Assembly: GCA_018780365.1 (NCBI GenBank)
Contig: JADMJR010000210.1
Location: 1 to 64,000, forward strand
Source: Acidovorax sp.
GTDB lineage: Bacteria > Pseudomonadota > Gammaproteobacteria > Burkholderiales > Burkholderiaceae_C
Direction of reading: 5' to 3'
DNA length: 64,000 nucleotides
The position numbers and the translations under genes were made by a program. The notes under the pieces were generated by a model that was not told the DNA's origin, did not search any database, and saw only the letters and a program-made list of their open reading frames with translations. Each line of letters begins with the position of its first letter. Positions within the stretch are counted from its first letter, which is position 1. This document shows positions 31,318-40,462 of this stretch, one piece after another.

Positions 31318-31767
31318 TTGGCAACCCGACTCACGACCGCCTTGCGCGCCTTGATGCTGGCGCGAAATGAAGACCCAGACAACTTCGCCGCTGAGTTCGA
31401 CCACTGGAAATCCTTGGGGGACAACGGCGAGTACGCGAGCTTCCTTTTCGGGAAAGACGGTGCTTACAGTTCACCAAAGGTTAACGGAGCGCCCAACACC
31501 CTCCGTCATGTCCACCTTGTACCGCTGTCCGACGCTGGGCAGTTGACTCGGTGGAATCAGGCTTTTCGCCGCAGGTCGCGCAAAACCAGCGATAGAGCAT
31601 TGGTCTATGTTGCCGACCCCTATTACGGCAACCTGCTGATATACATTTTGGATGAGCCTGACGCGCATGAGGTGGCTAGGATGGGAACGCCAAAGCACAA
31701 GACCGCCATGCTCCAATTCGCCGCCATTGCAGACCATTTCATCCAGACAGGTGAAGTGTTAGGTTAG
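31318..31767 (+). CDS. YafO family type II toxin-like protein
   Basis: HWKSLG...FGKDGAY...LRHVHLVPL...SDRALVYVADPYYGNLLIYILDEPDAHEVARM, YafO-like; TTG start. Confidence 0.7.
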   Translation: MATRLTTALRALMLARNEDPDNFAAEFDHWKSLGDNGEYASFLFGKDGAYSSPKVNGAPNTLRHVHLVPLSDAGQLTRWNQAFRRRSRKTSDRALVYVADPYYGNLLIYILDEPDAHEVARMGTPKHKTAMLQFAAIADHFIQTGEVLG

Positions 31768-31797
31768 CCAGCCAACCCCACCGGCTACATTCAAGGC

Positions 31798-32061
31798 ATG
31801 TCCTTCCTCAGCTTCAAGTTCGGCAAACTGATCGTGTTGGCGCTGGTGATGACGGCTGCTGGCGGGGCTGTAGCCAGCACGTTCACTCTGTATCGCAATA
31901 GCCCGCTCGATCCGAGCATGCGACTGCATGTGGCCACGTTCGACGCGGCCGACGGAGAACAGTACAACAGAGAGAACTGCAACCTGGCTGCAGATCTTTT
32001 CTCAAGACAGGGTGGCGTGAAGACTAGGTTCTGGTGCGAGGCCGGGCGCTTCCGCAAATAG
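31798..32061 (+). CDS. Small exported hypothetical protein (moron)
   Basis: N-terminal signal/TM, then FTLYRNSPLDPSMRLHVATFDAADGEQYNRENC. Confidence 0.6.
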   Translation: MSFLSFKFGKLIVLALVMTAAGGAVASTFTLYRNSPLDPSMRLHVATFDAADGEQYNRENCNLAADLFSRQGGVKTRFWCEAGRFRK

Positions 32062-32109
32062 CCAAATAGCCCTACTTCCTGTCCTGCTAGAGTTAGGGCA
32101 GGAGGGACT

Positions 32110-32346
32110 ATGAACATTCGGAGAGGCCTACAGCGCATCAGCGCAATTTTCTGGAGCCTCGTTGCCGCCTTTTGCCTATTCCTTACGGTTGGCACAGCGT
32201 CTGAATATTTCAAAGCCGGGAACCTTGGGAAAGCAGCAGAAGTTGTGCTGATCGGCGTTGCCATAACGCTTGCCCTGGGGTATGGAGGGCACAAGGCCGT
32301 GTGCTGGGTGGTTGCAGGCTTCGCGGACGACAGCACTCGCCGATGA
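32110..32346 (+). CDS. Small membrane protein (moron)
   Basis: Two hydrophobic segments. Confidence 0.5.
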   Translation: MNIRRGLQRISAIFWSLVAAFCLFLTVGTASEYFKAGNLGKAAEVVLIGVAITLALGYGGHKAVCWVVAGFADDSTRR

Positions 32347-32371
32347 GGTGACGTAGTGCTACATTGCGCGA

Positions 32372-32545
32372 ATGTCGTATAAACCACCGAAAAACCTTGC
32401 TGAGAGCGAGGCCCTCTTAAAAGGCGCCGCTGACCACGAGCGGGTGAAAGGCGATTGGGCCTTTCTCGGACATGGCATACTGGCTTTAGGAGGCGTGGCT
32501 ATTGTGATCGTCGCTATCGTTTCAATAGTCGTTGGTTTCTTCTAG
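32372..32545 (+). CDS. 57-aa membrane protein (moron; absent from the ORF track)
   Basis: MSYKPPKNLAESEALLKGAADHERVKGDWAFLGHGILALGGVAIVIVAIVSIVVGFF*. Confidence 0.5.
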   Translation: MSYKPPKNLAESEALLKGAADHERVKGDWAFLGHGILALGGVAIVIVAIVSIVVGFF

Positions 32546-32547
32546 GG

Positions 32548-34698
32548 TCACTTGGAGCGCACGTCGAACCCTCCGGGAACTGGCACGACAACACCGCCAA
32601 TCCTGCGCGCTGCTTCCCCTGCCTGAAGCCGATTCCTGAAAGCCGGTTGCGGCTGATCGTTTTGCGCGCGAGTTCCCGCGCCGATCACTGATGGCACCAA
32701 GGCATCGGACATAACCACCTGCTCACCAAGTTTGCGCACCCGATCTGGGTTGGTCATAAATTTGGCAGCGATAGCAGCACCCGCAGGAACAGCTGTTAGC
32801 TTTGCAAGCAGAGGAATATTCCCGGTCCCCAGGGCGGTGCCAAGGGTTGCGAAGTAGCCAACCAACCCAGCTTGCCGCGCAGTGCCAGAAGGATTGGAGA
32901 AAACTTGGGCGCCTTCCCGCCGATTCGCAGCCATTTTCCCCATCATCATCACCTTCTCTTCCAGCCCTGGAAACCCGGAGTTGGAGAACAGCGCGCGCCG
33001 AGCTGGCATGGACATGGCCGCCAAATTGGTCAGGAATGTCTCGCTGCTGAAGGCGTCGCCCATTTCATTCTGCACCGAGTTCTTGGCACGGCCCAGGCGC
33101 TGCAGCACGGCGGCGGCCACCTCGCGACGGTTTTCCTCCGGCATGGACTTCATCAGCCGGGTGATCTGCGTGCCACCGTCTGCCAGCCCACTGGTGGCGG
33201 CCTTGAAAACCCGCTCCGGGGCCTCCCGATTCACGATGTTCTCCAGCTGGTCCAGGCGCTGGATGCTCGCCTTGGTGTACTGGTTGGCCCGGCTCCATGC
33301 CTGTTGAGCTTGCGGGCCAGCCTGCTCGGCGGCCGTGCCCAGGTCATCGCTCAGAGCGGCGTAGAGCGCGCGCCACTTGCTACGGGGCACGTCAGAGGTC
33401 AGCGAGTTCTCGGAGATCTCCTGGCCCACCAGCGTGCGCAGCTTCTGGATTGCCTGGTATGGCAGCTGGCCGGCAGCAGGCGCGACACCCGTGGACGACA
33501 TGCCTGGGGCGATGTTCGCCAGCGTGGCGCCCTCCACGTCCTTCAGCATCGCGCGCTCGATGCTGCCGATCTTGGCATTGCGGAAGAACTGGGACAGGTT
33601 GGGCGCGCCCTCGATACCTTCGTTCAGCGCCTTCAGGGCCTCCTGCGTGCGGTTCACGCTGACGGGCGTGTTTGATGGAATGAACTCGTCCAGCTTGCCG
33701 TAGAGCTGCTTTTGCGTGGTCTTCACGCTGTCCTTGAAAGCGTTCACGCCCTTCGTGATGGCCTCGCCCGCACCCCAGCCGGTGGCGTCGGGGGCAAGCT
33801 CCTGAGACAAGCGCTGCACGGAGTCTTCCAGGGCCTTCGCCTGGGCCTCGCCACGGCGCGCCATGATCCCAGACCCACCAATGACGTTGGAGAGCCCGGT
33901 TTCAGCCGCCTGCAGCGTGCGCGACTGCGTGGCCTGGCCCATGGTGGGCACCGTGCCAGAGGCTGCCTCAAATGTCTTGATGTTCTCGGCCACGCGCTGA
34001 CGGCCGGCCTCACCACCGCGCAGGGCTCCGCGCACTGCAGTCTGCGCAGCGAACGGAACCACCGACGGCGCCAGAGAGCCAGCGATATTGGCCACGAGCT
34101 GGGCCCCCTCACCTCCGCCGCCCTCGCGCGTGAGAGCTGCAGCGCCCTGCCCGGCCGCACCACTGACCACCTGGGTGAGCGGAGCGGCCGCCATGGTCTT
34201 GCCCACGGCCTGGGTCACAGCTCCGGCAGCATTCGACAGACCTGCTCCCGTGGCGATGCCACCCACCGCAGACGCCCCGCCCCGGTTGATGTCTTGCACC
34301 ACGCGCTCCGAGGCAGTTTCCGCCACCGGCAACCCGGCCTTGGTCAGCAGGTTGCCCGTCGCCTCACCAAGCATCTGCATCCGTGGTCCGTTGTCCTTGC
34401 CGCGCACGGCGTCAAGAACAGCATTGACGGGCTTGGCCACCAAGTTGTCGGTGACGGTCGCCGGTAGGTCCACAAGACCTTGCACCAGGCCGCGCGCGCC
34501 GATCCCGAATCCCCGCGCCGCGCTCTCTGCTGCCGTGCGCTGAGGTGCAGCCGGTGCTGGCGCAGCAGGCGCAGGCGCAGCAGGCGCAGGCGCTGGGTCC
34601 AACTGGCCCGTGAATGGCGTCAGGCCGGGTGGCGCCGGAGCAGCGGCTGGCGAGGGAGACGGAGCATCCAGCTCGCCCGTGAATGGCTTCAGTTCCAT
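32548..34698 (-). CDS. Internal virion / DNA ejection protein
   Basis: 716-aa Ala-rich helical protein between tail and capsid genes, PFTGxLD repeats at N-terminus. Confidence 0.65.
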   Translation of the reverse strand: MELKPFTGELDAPSPSPAAAPAPPGLTPFTGQLDPAPAPAAPAPAAPAPAAPQRTAAESAARGFGIGARGLVQGLVDLPATVTDNLVAKPVNAVLDAVRGKDNGPRMQMLGEATGNLLTKAGLPVAETASERVVQDINRGGASAVGGIATGAGLSNAAGAVTQAVGKTMAAAPLTQVVSGAAGQGAAALTREGGGGEGAQLVANIAGSLAPSVVPFAAQTAVRGALRGGEAGRQRVAENIKTFEAASGTVPTMGQATQSRTLQAAETGLSNVIGGSGIMARRGEAQAKALEDSVQRLSQELAPDATGWGAGEAITKGVNAFKDSVKTTQKQLYGKLDEFIPSNTPVSVNRTQEALKALNEGIEGAPNLSQFFRNAKIGSIERAMLKDVEGATLANIAPGMSSTGVAPAAGQLPYQAIQKLRTLVGQEISENSLTSDVPRSKWRALYAALSDDLGTAAEQAGPQAQQAWSRANQYTKASIQRLDQLENIVNREAPERVFKAATSGLADGGTQITRLMKSMPEENRREVAAAVLQRLGRAKNSVQNEMGDAFSSETFLTNLAAMSMPARRALFSNSGFPGLEEKVMMMGKMAANRREGAQVFSNPSGTARQAGLVGYFATLGTALGTGNIPLLAKLTAVPAGAAIAAKFMTNPDRVRKLGEQVVMSDALVPSVIGAGTRAQNDQPQPAFRNRLQAGEAARRIGGVVVPVPGGFDVRSK

Positions 34699-34701
34699 GC
34701 C

Positions 34702-37164
34702 TCAACCTCCGATGAAACGGTTGCCCTGACCGTCTTCGTAGACCGGCCGCCCGCCCGATGTGCCCACCTGGCGCGTCATGCCGCCGGGCAATGCTGGTGC
34801 ACCAGCGGATGGTGCTGCGCCAGTGCGTGCAGCATTCTTCGCCTGGGCCGCATCCGTCATTGCAGACCCCTTGTCGCCCGCCCGCAGGCGCGCGGTGTCG
34901 ATGAGGCTCTGCAGACGGTTCCCCTTGTCGGCCACGGTCTTGTCGTCGTCGCCCGGCTGGGCGAAGTAGGAGCGACTCAGGCCCTGCAGCTGCTCGCGGG
35001 TGTACGCGGCGCCCGTGTTCAGGGTCAGCGCCGCGTCCAGGGCGTCCAGCTGCGCGGATTCCACGCGCTGGCGCGCCTCGGGCCGGAGCTGATTGGCCAG
35101 GCCTTCGGGGAGTGCGTTGTTGGCGGCAGTAAGGAGGCCCGGGCGGATCGCACCGGGATTGCTCTTGCCAATCTCATCGATCAGTTTGAGCGCGTTGTCC
35201 ATGCGCAAGGCATACCCTGCGGACTTGGCCTGGTCCTCGGTAAGCGGCTTGCCGTCGGCGGCTGGGCCGCCTGGGATCGGCTCCAGCTTGCCGCCCGCCG
35301 CCCAGCGGTAGCCCGCCGGTGGCTTGTTGTCCTGCTGGGCCTTCAGGCGCGCGGCCTCCGTGGCGCCAGTGGCTGCGATCTCGGCCCGCGTGTTGTTCCC
35401 TCGCTCCGTCACCAAAGTGCGATCCATGGCGCCCATGCGGTCGGCCGCCGCGTTGGCGCTGGACGCAGCCACCTGCAGACCCGCGCGCTGGGTGTCACCC
35501 CGCTCGCGCATTGCGGCCACATCCACGCCTGGCTGGGCCTGTTGGAGTGCTGCGTCCGTGGCCAGCGCCTGAGACAGGGCCATGCGGTCCTGCGACTTCT
35601 CGCCAGCCCCACCCCAGCGGCGGTCGTTCGTGATGCTGGACGCGGCCGTGGCAAGGTTTTCCAGGTTCTTGCGGGCAGCCCAGTCGTTGGTGCTGTTGCG
35701 CACAGTCGGCGCGGGCAGCGCCTGGGGGGCGTTGGGCATCAACGCCAGCGCATCCGCAGACTGTCGGCGCTGCAGGCCCTGGGCGGCCGCTTCACTTTGT
35801 GGGCTAGGGTCTGCAGCGGGCAGCGCGCTCAGCGCCGCCACGGCAGGAGCCACCGGGGCAGGCGCAGGTGCCATCGATGCCGCGCGCGACAGTGCGCCAG
35901 CCGGAGCTGCGGGGGCAGCAGGCAGTGGCGCCGGGGCAGCAGCTACTTGAACGGGCGCTAGGGCAGGAACCGCCGGAGCTGAAGCGCCGCCGCCAGTCCA
36001 GCCAGCGGGGCCGCCAGACGGGATCTGCTCCAGCCGCTTGGCCAGGTCGTCCTGCACCATGCCGCCGTCGGCGTAGCGGCGGGACTGAAAGCCCAGGGGC
36101 GCGGCCAGCTTTTCCGCATTGCTGGCTGCGTACGGGTTGGGGTCGTACAGAGAGCTGCGCGGGTCCGAATAGGAGCCCAGCCGCTGCGTGGCCGATTGAT
36201 AACCTATGGGCGCGGGCGGCTGGGTTAGCACGGCCTGCGCCGCACGACGCTCGGGACTGTCCATGATGGAGCTTGCCGTGACCTGGTTGCTGCGCTGCGC
36301 GTTCCGCTCTGCCCAGCCCATGGGGGCTGCAGGTGCGGGCGCAGGAGAAGCTGCAGGTGCAGCAGGTGCCACTGTGTTCGTCGCCACGGTGGTTGGCGCT
36401 GGAGCAGGCGCCGGTGACGGTGCTGGAGATGTCCAGGAAGACGTGCTGACCGTCCCACCGGGGGCCTGGCCATTGATGGACACGCCGCCGCCGACACTGC
36501 CGCCGCTGTAGCTGTTGCCCACGCGGGTGATGCTGTTGTCCACCAGGCCGCCATCGGCAAACATCATGGGCGGCATCTGCGCCATGCGATCTGCAGGGCG
36601 GTAGCCCATGCCTTCCTCTGCGCCATCCTCCATGCCCTCGCCCACCTCGGCATCCGTCTGCCCGCCATCCTCGCCGTTCACTGGCGTGTGTGTCGTGTCT
36701 TTGAGCAGCTTGAGCATGGCGGCGCCCAGGGCCATGACCTGCTCGGGCGGGAATTCGAACTCTCCATTGCTCAGCTTCACCGGCACGGTGCCCAGCTTTT
36801 CAAGCGCGCCCGCGCCAATGGCCTTGGTGCTGTCGGCTGGCATGATGAAGGTGCCGGGCTCGGCCTCGGTTTCGATGGAGTCGCTGGTGCCGGTGCCTGG
36901 CCCGCGCACAACACCACCCCGGGCCAGATGCTGGGGCTGCTGCTTGTAGCCCATGGCCTCCATCTGCGGAATCATGGAACGCAGGCGCGCGGCGCCCGAT
37001 GGTTCTGCCGGGGCGGATTGCTGGTAGCCCATGGCCTGCATCTTGGGGATCAGGTCGCGCACCTGGCTCAGGCCACGAGAGCCGAAACCCACGACGCCGC
37101 CGTCTGCAAAGTGCCCAGGGAGTTGCGCGAGACGGCGCGCTGCCGGTGGCTGGTAGCCGTACAT
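34702..37164 (-). CDS. Large internal virion / ejection-type protein
   Basis: MYGYQPPAARRLAQLPGHFADGGVVGFG...GGVVRGPGTGTSDSIETEAEPGTFIMPAD. Confidence 0.65.
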   Translation of the reverse strand: MYGYQPPAARRLAQLPGHFADGGVVGFGSRGLSQVRDLIPKMQAMGYQQSAPAEPSGAARLRSMIPQMEAMGYKQQPQHLARGGVVRGPGTGTSDSIETEAEPGTFIMPADSTKAIGAGALEKLGTVPVKLSNGEFEFPPEQVMALGAAMLKLLKDTTHTPVNGEDGGQTDAEVGEGMEDGAEEGMGYRPADRMAQMPPMMFADGGLVDNSITRVGNSYSGGSVGGGVSINGQAPGGTVSTSSWTSPAPSPAPAPAPTTVATNTVAPAAPAASPAPAPAAPMGWAERNAQRSNQVTASSIMDSPERRAAQAVLTQPPAPIGYQSATQRLGSYSDPRSSLYDPNPYAASNAEKLAAPLGFQSRRYADGGMVQDDLAKRLEQIPSGGPAGWTGGGASAPAVPALAPVQVAAAPAPLPAAPAAPAGALSRAASMAPAPAPVAPAVAALSALPAADPSPQSEAAAQGLQRRQSADALALMPNAPQALPAPTVRNSTNDWAARKNLENLATAASSITNDRRWGGAGEKSQDRMALSQALATDAALQQAQPGVDVAAMRERGDTQRAGLQVAASSANAAADRMGAMDRTLVTERGNNTRAEIAATGATEAARLKAQQDNKPPAGYRWAAGGKLEPIPGGPAADGKPLTEDQAKSAGYALRMDNALKLIDEIGKSNPGAIRPGLLTAANNALPEGLANQLRPEARQRVESAQLDALDAALTLNTGAAYTREQLQGLSRSYFAQPGDDDKTVADKGNRLQSLIDTARLRAGDKGSAMTDAAQAKNAARTGAAPSAGAPALPGGMTRQVGTSGGRPVYEDGQGNRFIGG

Positions 37165-37217
37165 CGAGATGCCTTTCAGGGTGACTTCCGCAAAGTCTCC
37201 CGCCGGTCCCTGGAAAT

Positions 37218-37235
37218 GGCGAACCCTGCGGGGGA
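37218..37235 (-). promoter_or_regulatory. Late-region motif copy 4
   Basis: Minus strand TCCCCCGCAGGGTTCGCC in the gap between two late genes. Confidence 0.6.
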
Positions 37236-37237
37236 AC

Positions 37238-37912
37238 TCAGGGCCAGAAGACTTTGTTGGTCTGTTGCTCGTCGCCACGCGTGCTGCGCCGCAGGTCGGA
37301 ATCGGGCCGTGGGCCGAAGTACGCGGTGAACTTGGCTTCTTCAGTTGCCGCGCGTGTGGGGTCGAAAGCGTCCGCATCAGGCTTGCTGAATGCGCGATGC
37401 AGGGCCCAGTACACCAGGTGCCGGTGATGAGCCTCGTTGATTTCGGGTTTGTCGTTGTCGTTGGCCAGGGACTTCAATGGCAGTCTGTAGCCTTCAACAA
37501 ACAAGGTGCCTGAAATAGACGGACGGTCCACCAGCGTGATGCGCGTGTCGTCCTGGATGGCGAAGCGCGGGCGGCTGTCGGAGCGGTCGCGCCAGTCGGG
37601 CCGTACGCGGTCCAATTCTTCCCGAGTTTTGAGGTGCACACGGTCAGAAGTAGTGGCGCCCATGGCCTCAAAACGCAGGTGCTCAAGTTCGTAAAGCGAC
37701 TTGTGCAGCGGATAGGTGGACACACCAGCCGTCACAGCGATCTCGCAGATGGCAGGGTCAGCAGCCTCGAACAGCAGTCGGCCACGGACAACAGCCTCTA
37801 TTTGGGCCTCCGTAAGCCACGCGGCGATCCACTCGTCCTCCCACAGTGGAGGGTTGGTCACCAAGTCATCCGCATCAATGCGGAACTGTCCGATCAGCTG
37901 CTCCAGGTTCAT
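37238..37912 (-). CDS. Phage adaptor (DUF6682-like) protein
   Basis: MNLEQLIGQFRIDADDLVTNPPLWEDEWIAAWLTEAQIEAVVRGRLLFE... Confidence 0.7.
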   Translation of the reverse strand: MNLEQLIGQFRIDADDLVTNPPLWEDEWIAAWLTEAQIEAVVRGRLLFEAADPAICEIAVTAGVSTYPLHKSLYELEHLRFEAMGATTSDRVHLKTREELDRVRPDWRDRSDSRPRFAIQDDTRITLVDRPSISGTLFVEGYRLPLKSLANDNDKPEINEAHHRHLVYWALHRAFSKPDADAFDPTRAATEEAKFTAYFGPRPDSDLRRSTRGDEQQTNKVFWP

Positions 37913-38523
37913 GGCGCACCGAACTGGTCAATCATCCGTGCGACTTCTTGGCGCAGCGTATCCACGCTGCGGCGCTTGTCCAGCTCCTGCCTGAAGTGCG
38001 TGCGCGCATAGGCTTCCAGGGCGTCCTTGTCCATAGTCTGGATGGTCAGGTCCAACTCTTGGCGCTGGGTGTCCTGTTCGACGGGGCCCTTCAAAGCCGG
38101 AGCTGGATCGCCCTGGTACTCGCCCAGTCGGTAAACATCGCGGTTGAACTTCAGCATCTTGGCGGCGATGTCCTCGGGCACCAGGCGGACAGCGCCTACG
38201 GAAGCCCATTCGATGCGCGTCCCATATAGGCCATCGATATGCGTGGCGCGGCGGCCGATGTACTCAATGGGGAGAAAACCCGCAGGCACTGCCACCGGAG
38301 CAGGTGCAGAGTCCACGCTGGCCACTGCTTCCGCCACTGGCGCGGCGGGCGCGCTGGCTTCTGGCGTAGGTGCATCGGCAGGAGGTGCAGAGCTGTCCGG
38401 CGCATCAGGCGCTGCGGCATGGCTCGGCTCTACTGACGCTGCAACATCGGTTGCAACTGCGGGTACTGGTGCTGCTTCCGCCACTGGCGCGGCGGGCGCG
38501 CTGGCTTTGTGTCTCTTGGCCAT
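37909..38523 (-). CDS. Hypothetical phage head-region protein, Ala/Pro-rich
   Basis: MAKRHKASAPAAPVAEAAPVP... Confidence 0.6.
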   Translation of the reverse strand: MAKRHKASAPAAPVAEAAPVPAVATDVAASVEPSHAAAPDAPDSSAPPADAPTPEASAPAAPVAEAVASVDSAPAPVAVPAGFLPIEYIGRRATHIDGLYGTRIEWASVGAVRLVPEDIAAKMLKFNRDVYRLGEYQGDPAPALKGPVEQDTQRQELDLTIQTMDKDALEAYARTHFRQELDKRRSVDTLRQEVARMIDQFGAP

Positions 38524-38572
38524 TGGGTTCTCCAAACGAAAGCGGGGGCCGCAGCCCCCACGTTTTCGGCTA

Positions 38573-39055
38573 TCAGGCGACACCGACGTGCGTGACGTTC
38601 ACCAATACGTCGGTTTGCGACGCCTTCGCGTTTGCAGCCACCGCCGTAGTCAGCGTGAGGTACGCATCCTTGGGCAGCACCACAGGACGCACCGCAGTGT
38701 TGGACGCCGCATAGCGTCCAGCAGTGGCGATCGTGATGCCGGTGCCGAAGTAGTCATCGTCCTGGGGGACGTCGGTGCTATCCACGCCATCCACATAGGC
38801 GAAGCCCAGCTTTCCGGTGATGGTCGCAGTCCAGCCGGTCGAAACCAGCGTCTTGGCGTCATCGAGGCGCATGCCAGCAGGCAGGATGCCCAGTCGCACA
38901 ACGTCACCGGAAGCAACGGCGCTAGTGGAATCGGCATTCACAACGGCGCCGGTCGCGTCCGTTGCGACCTGGTAGTGCAGAGTGGTGGCGGTGCCGTAGG
39001 GGGCGGTAGTCGGCAGCTTGTGAGATCCGAGGTTCTTGCGGGTAATGGTGGCCAT
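38573..39055 (-). CDS. Hypothetical capsid-associated protein
   Basis: MATITRKNLGSHKLPTTAPYGTATTLHYQVATD, immediately downstream of the capsid gene, with Shine-Dalgarno. Confidence 0.6.
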   Translation of the reverse strand: MATITRKNLGSHKLPTTAPYGTATTLHYQVATDATGAVVNADSTSAVASGDVVRLGILPAGMRLDDAKTLVSTGWTATITGKLGFAYVDGVDSTDVPQDDDYFGTGITIATAGRYAASNTAVRPVVLPKDAYLTLTTAVAANAKASQTDVLVNVTHVGVA

Positions 39056-39114
39056 GTCTGTTCTCCTGAGTGAGTGAGGTGAAAAGCGGGCTGGATTTCT
39101 CCAGCCCTGCCCTA

Positions 39115-40398
39115 TCAGCCAGCAACGCCCAGCTTGACCGCCGTATCGATGGCGATGATGCCGTGATCGGTGATCTGCTTGCCGTCGCCGTGATCGACTT
39201 CGAAGCGAACCTTCGAACGGCCGTTGATGGCGCCGATCAGCAGTTCCAGCTTGTCGCCGTGGTCCAGCTCTTTCTCGCTCCAGAAGAACGGATTGCCGGT
39301 CGTGCGGTGCTTGCCCCAGGCTTCCGCCAGCGCTTGACCGCCCAGCAGGATGGCGCGGTCCACGGCGTGGGTGGTTCCGAACGATGCGGGCACCAGGTCG
39401 GTCGTGGTTTCCGTTTCGCTGGTGTACGAAGAGCACCAGTTGATGGCCTGTCCCGCATAGAAGCGGATGGGCTTGGGCATCTTGACCAGCAGGATGCCGT
39501 TCCACAGCGCCGTGTCACCGCCCATGAACAGAGGGTGATTGCCAGCCTGCTGGCCGCGCGCAATGGCGTTGGCCAGGTAGGTGCGGTAGCCAGGCGTCTG
39601 GGTGAAGCCGTTGTACTGGTCGGCAGAGCACAGCAGCACACGCAGAGGTGCGTCGGCGGCCAGCTTGTCGCCGTCGAACTCCACGGCGGGCGGAGGCAGC
39701 GCCATCGTGTCCAGGTGCGAGCGCAGCGCATCGACCAGATCGGCGTTGAAAACGTCGGTCGTGGCGATGGTGATCTCATTGCCAGAAGCCGCGATGCGCT
39801 CCAGACCGGCGCCCGTGCTCATCATGTGGCGGTTTTTGGATGGAGCCCGCACTGGGTTCACCAAGATCTCGGCGAAATCCGGGTCAGAAGCCAGAGGAAC
39901 AGCCCATTCCACGTTGGAGTGAAAACCACGCGCGCCCGCCATGTGCACCAGCGACAGCTGATCCTGCAGACGGTTCATGTAGGCCTCGCCCAGCGTGCGA
40001 GCCAGCTTGCGCAGCTCATGCGGGGTGCGCTGCTGCGTCATGGTGTCCCCGGCGCTGATCGGGTAGCGCGCCTGGTTGATGCGCAGCCGATCTTGGGCAA
40101 AGGACATGGCCTTGCCGTAGCCCTCGGCGTTGCGCGAACCCATGATGGGCTTGCCACCGAGGTGGTTCACGAAGTCGAATTCGACTTCATCGCCCGCCAT
40201 CTTCTGCAGGTCCATGCAGCGAACGATGGGCATGTTCGTGCTGGTCTGCTGGCGAAGCATCGCCTCGGTTTGCGCCTGCTGCGGGAATTTGCCCGTCAGG
40301 CGGTTGATGGTGGTATTGCGCTGCATGTTGGCAGCGAAAAGACCGGCGCTCTGCAGCTTGTTGGCAAGCGGCGAGCCATAAGGGATGTTCGTACCCAT
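39115..40398 (-). CDS. N4gp56-family major capsid protein
   Basis: MGTNIPYGSPLANKLQSAGLFAANMQRNTTINRLTGKFP...GDEVEFDFVNHLGGKPIMG. Confidence 0.85.
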   Translation of the reverse strand: MGTNIPYGSPLANKLQSAGLFAANMQRNTTINRLTGKFPQQAQTEAMLRQQTSTNMPIVRCMDLQKMAGDEVEFDFVNHLGGKPIMGSRNAEGYGKAMSFAQDRLRINQARYPISAGDTMTQQRTPHELRKLARTLGEAYMNRLQDQLSLVHMAGARGFHSNVEWAVPLASDPDFAEILVNPVRAPSKNRHMMSTGAGLERIAASGNEITIATTDVFNADLVDALRSHLDTMALPPPAVEFDGDKLAADAPLRVLLCSADQYNGFTQTPGYRTYLANAIARGQQAGNHPLFMGGDTALWNGILLVKMPKPIRFYAGQAINWCSSYTSETETTTDLVPASFGTTHAVDRAILLGGQALAEAWGKHRTTGNPFFWSEKELDHGDKLELLIGAINGRSKVRFEVDHGDGKQITDHGIIAIDTAVKLGVAG

Positions 40399-40462
40399 GA
40401 CCTACTCCTTCGTTGGGATGGGGCTTCGCTTCACAGCGATTCCTCGTTCAAAAACACAGTGC

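Noticed and set aside
32563-32580. GTCGAACCCTCCGGGAAC, similar to the late motif
   Set aside because: Lies inside the C-terminal codons (VPGGFDVR) of the 716-aa ejection protein, lacks the CCCC arm, and no late gene starts downstream; probably chance.
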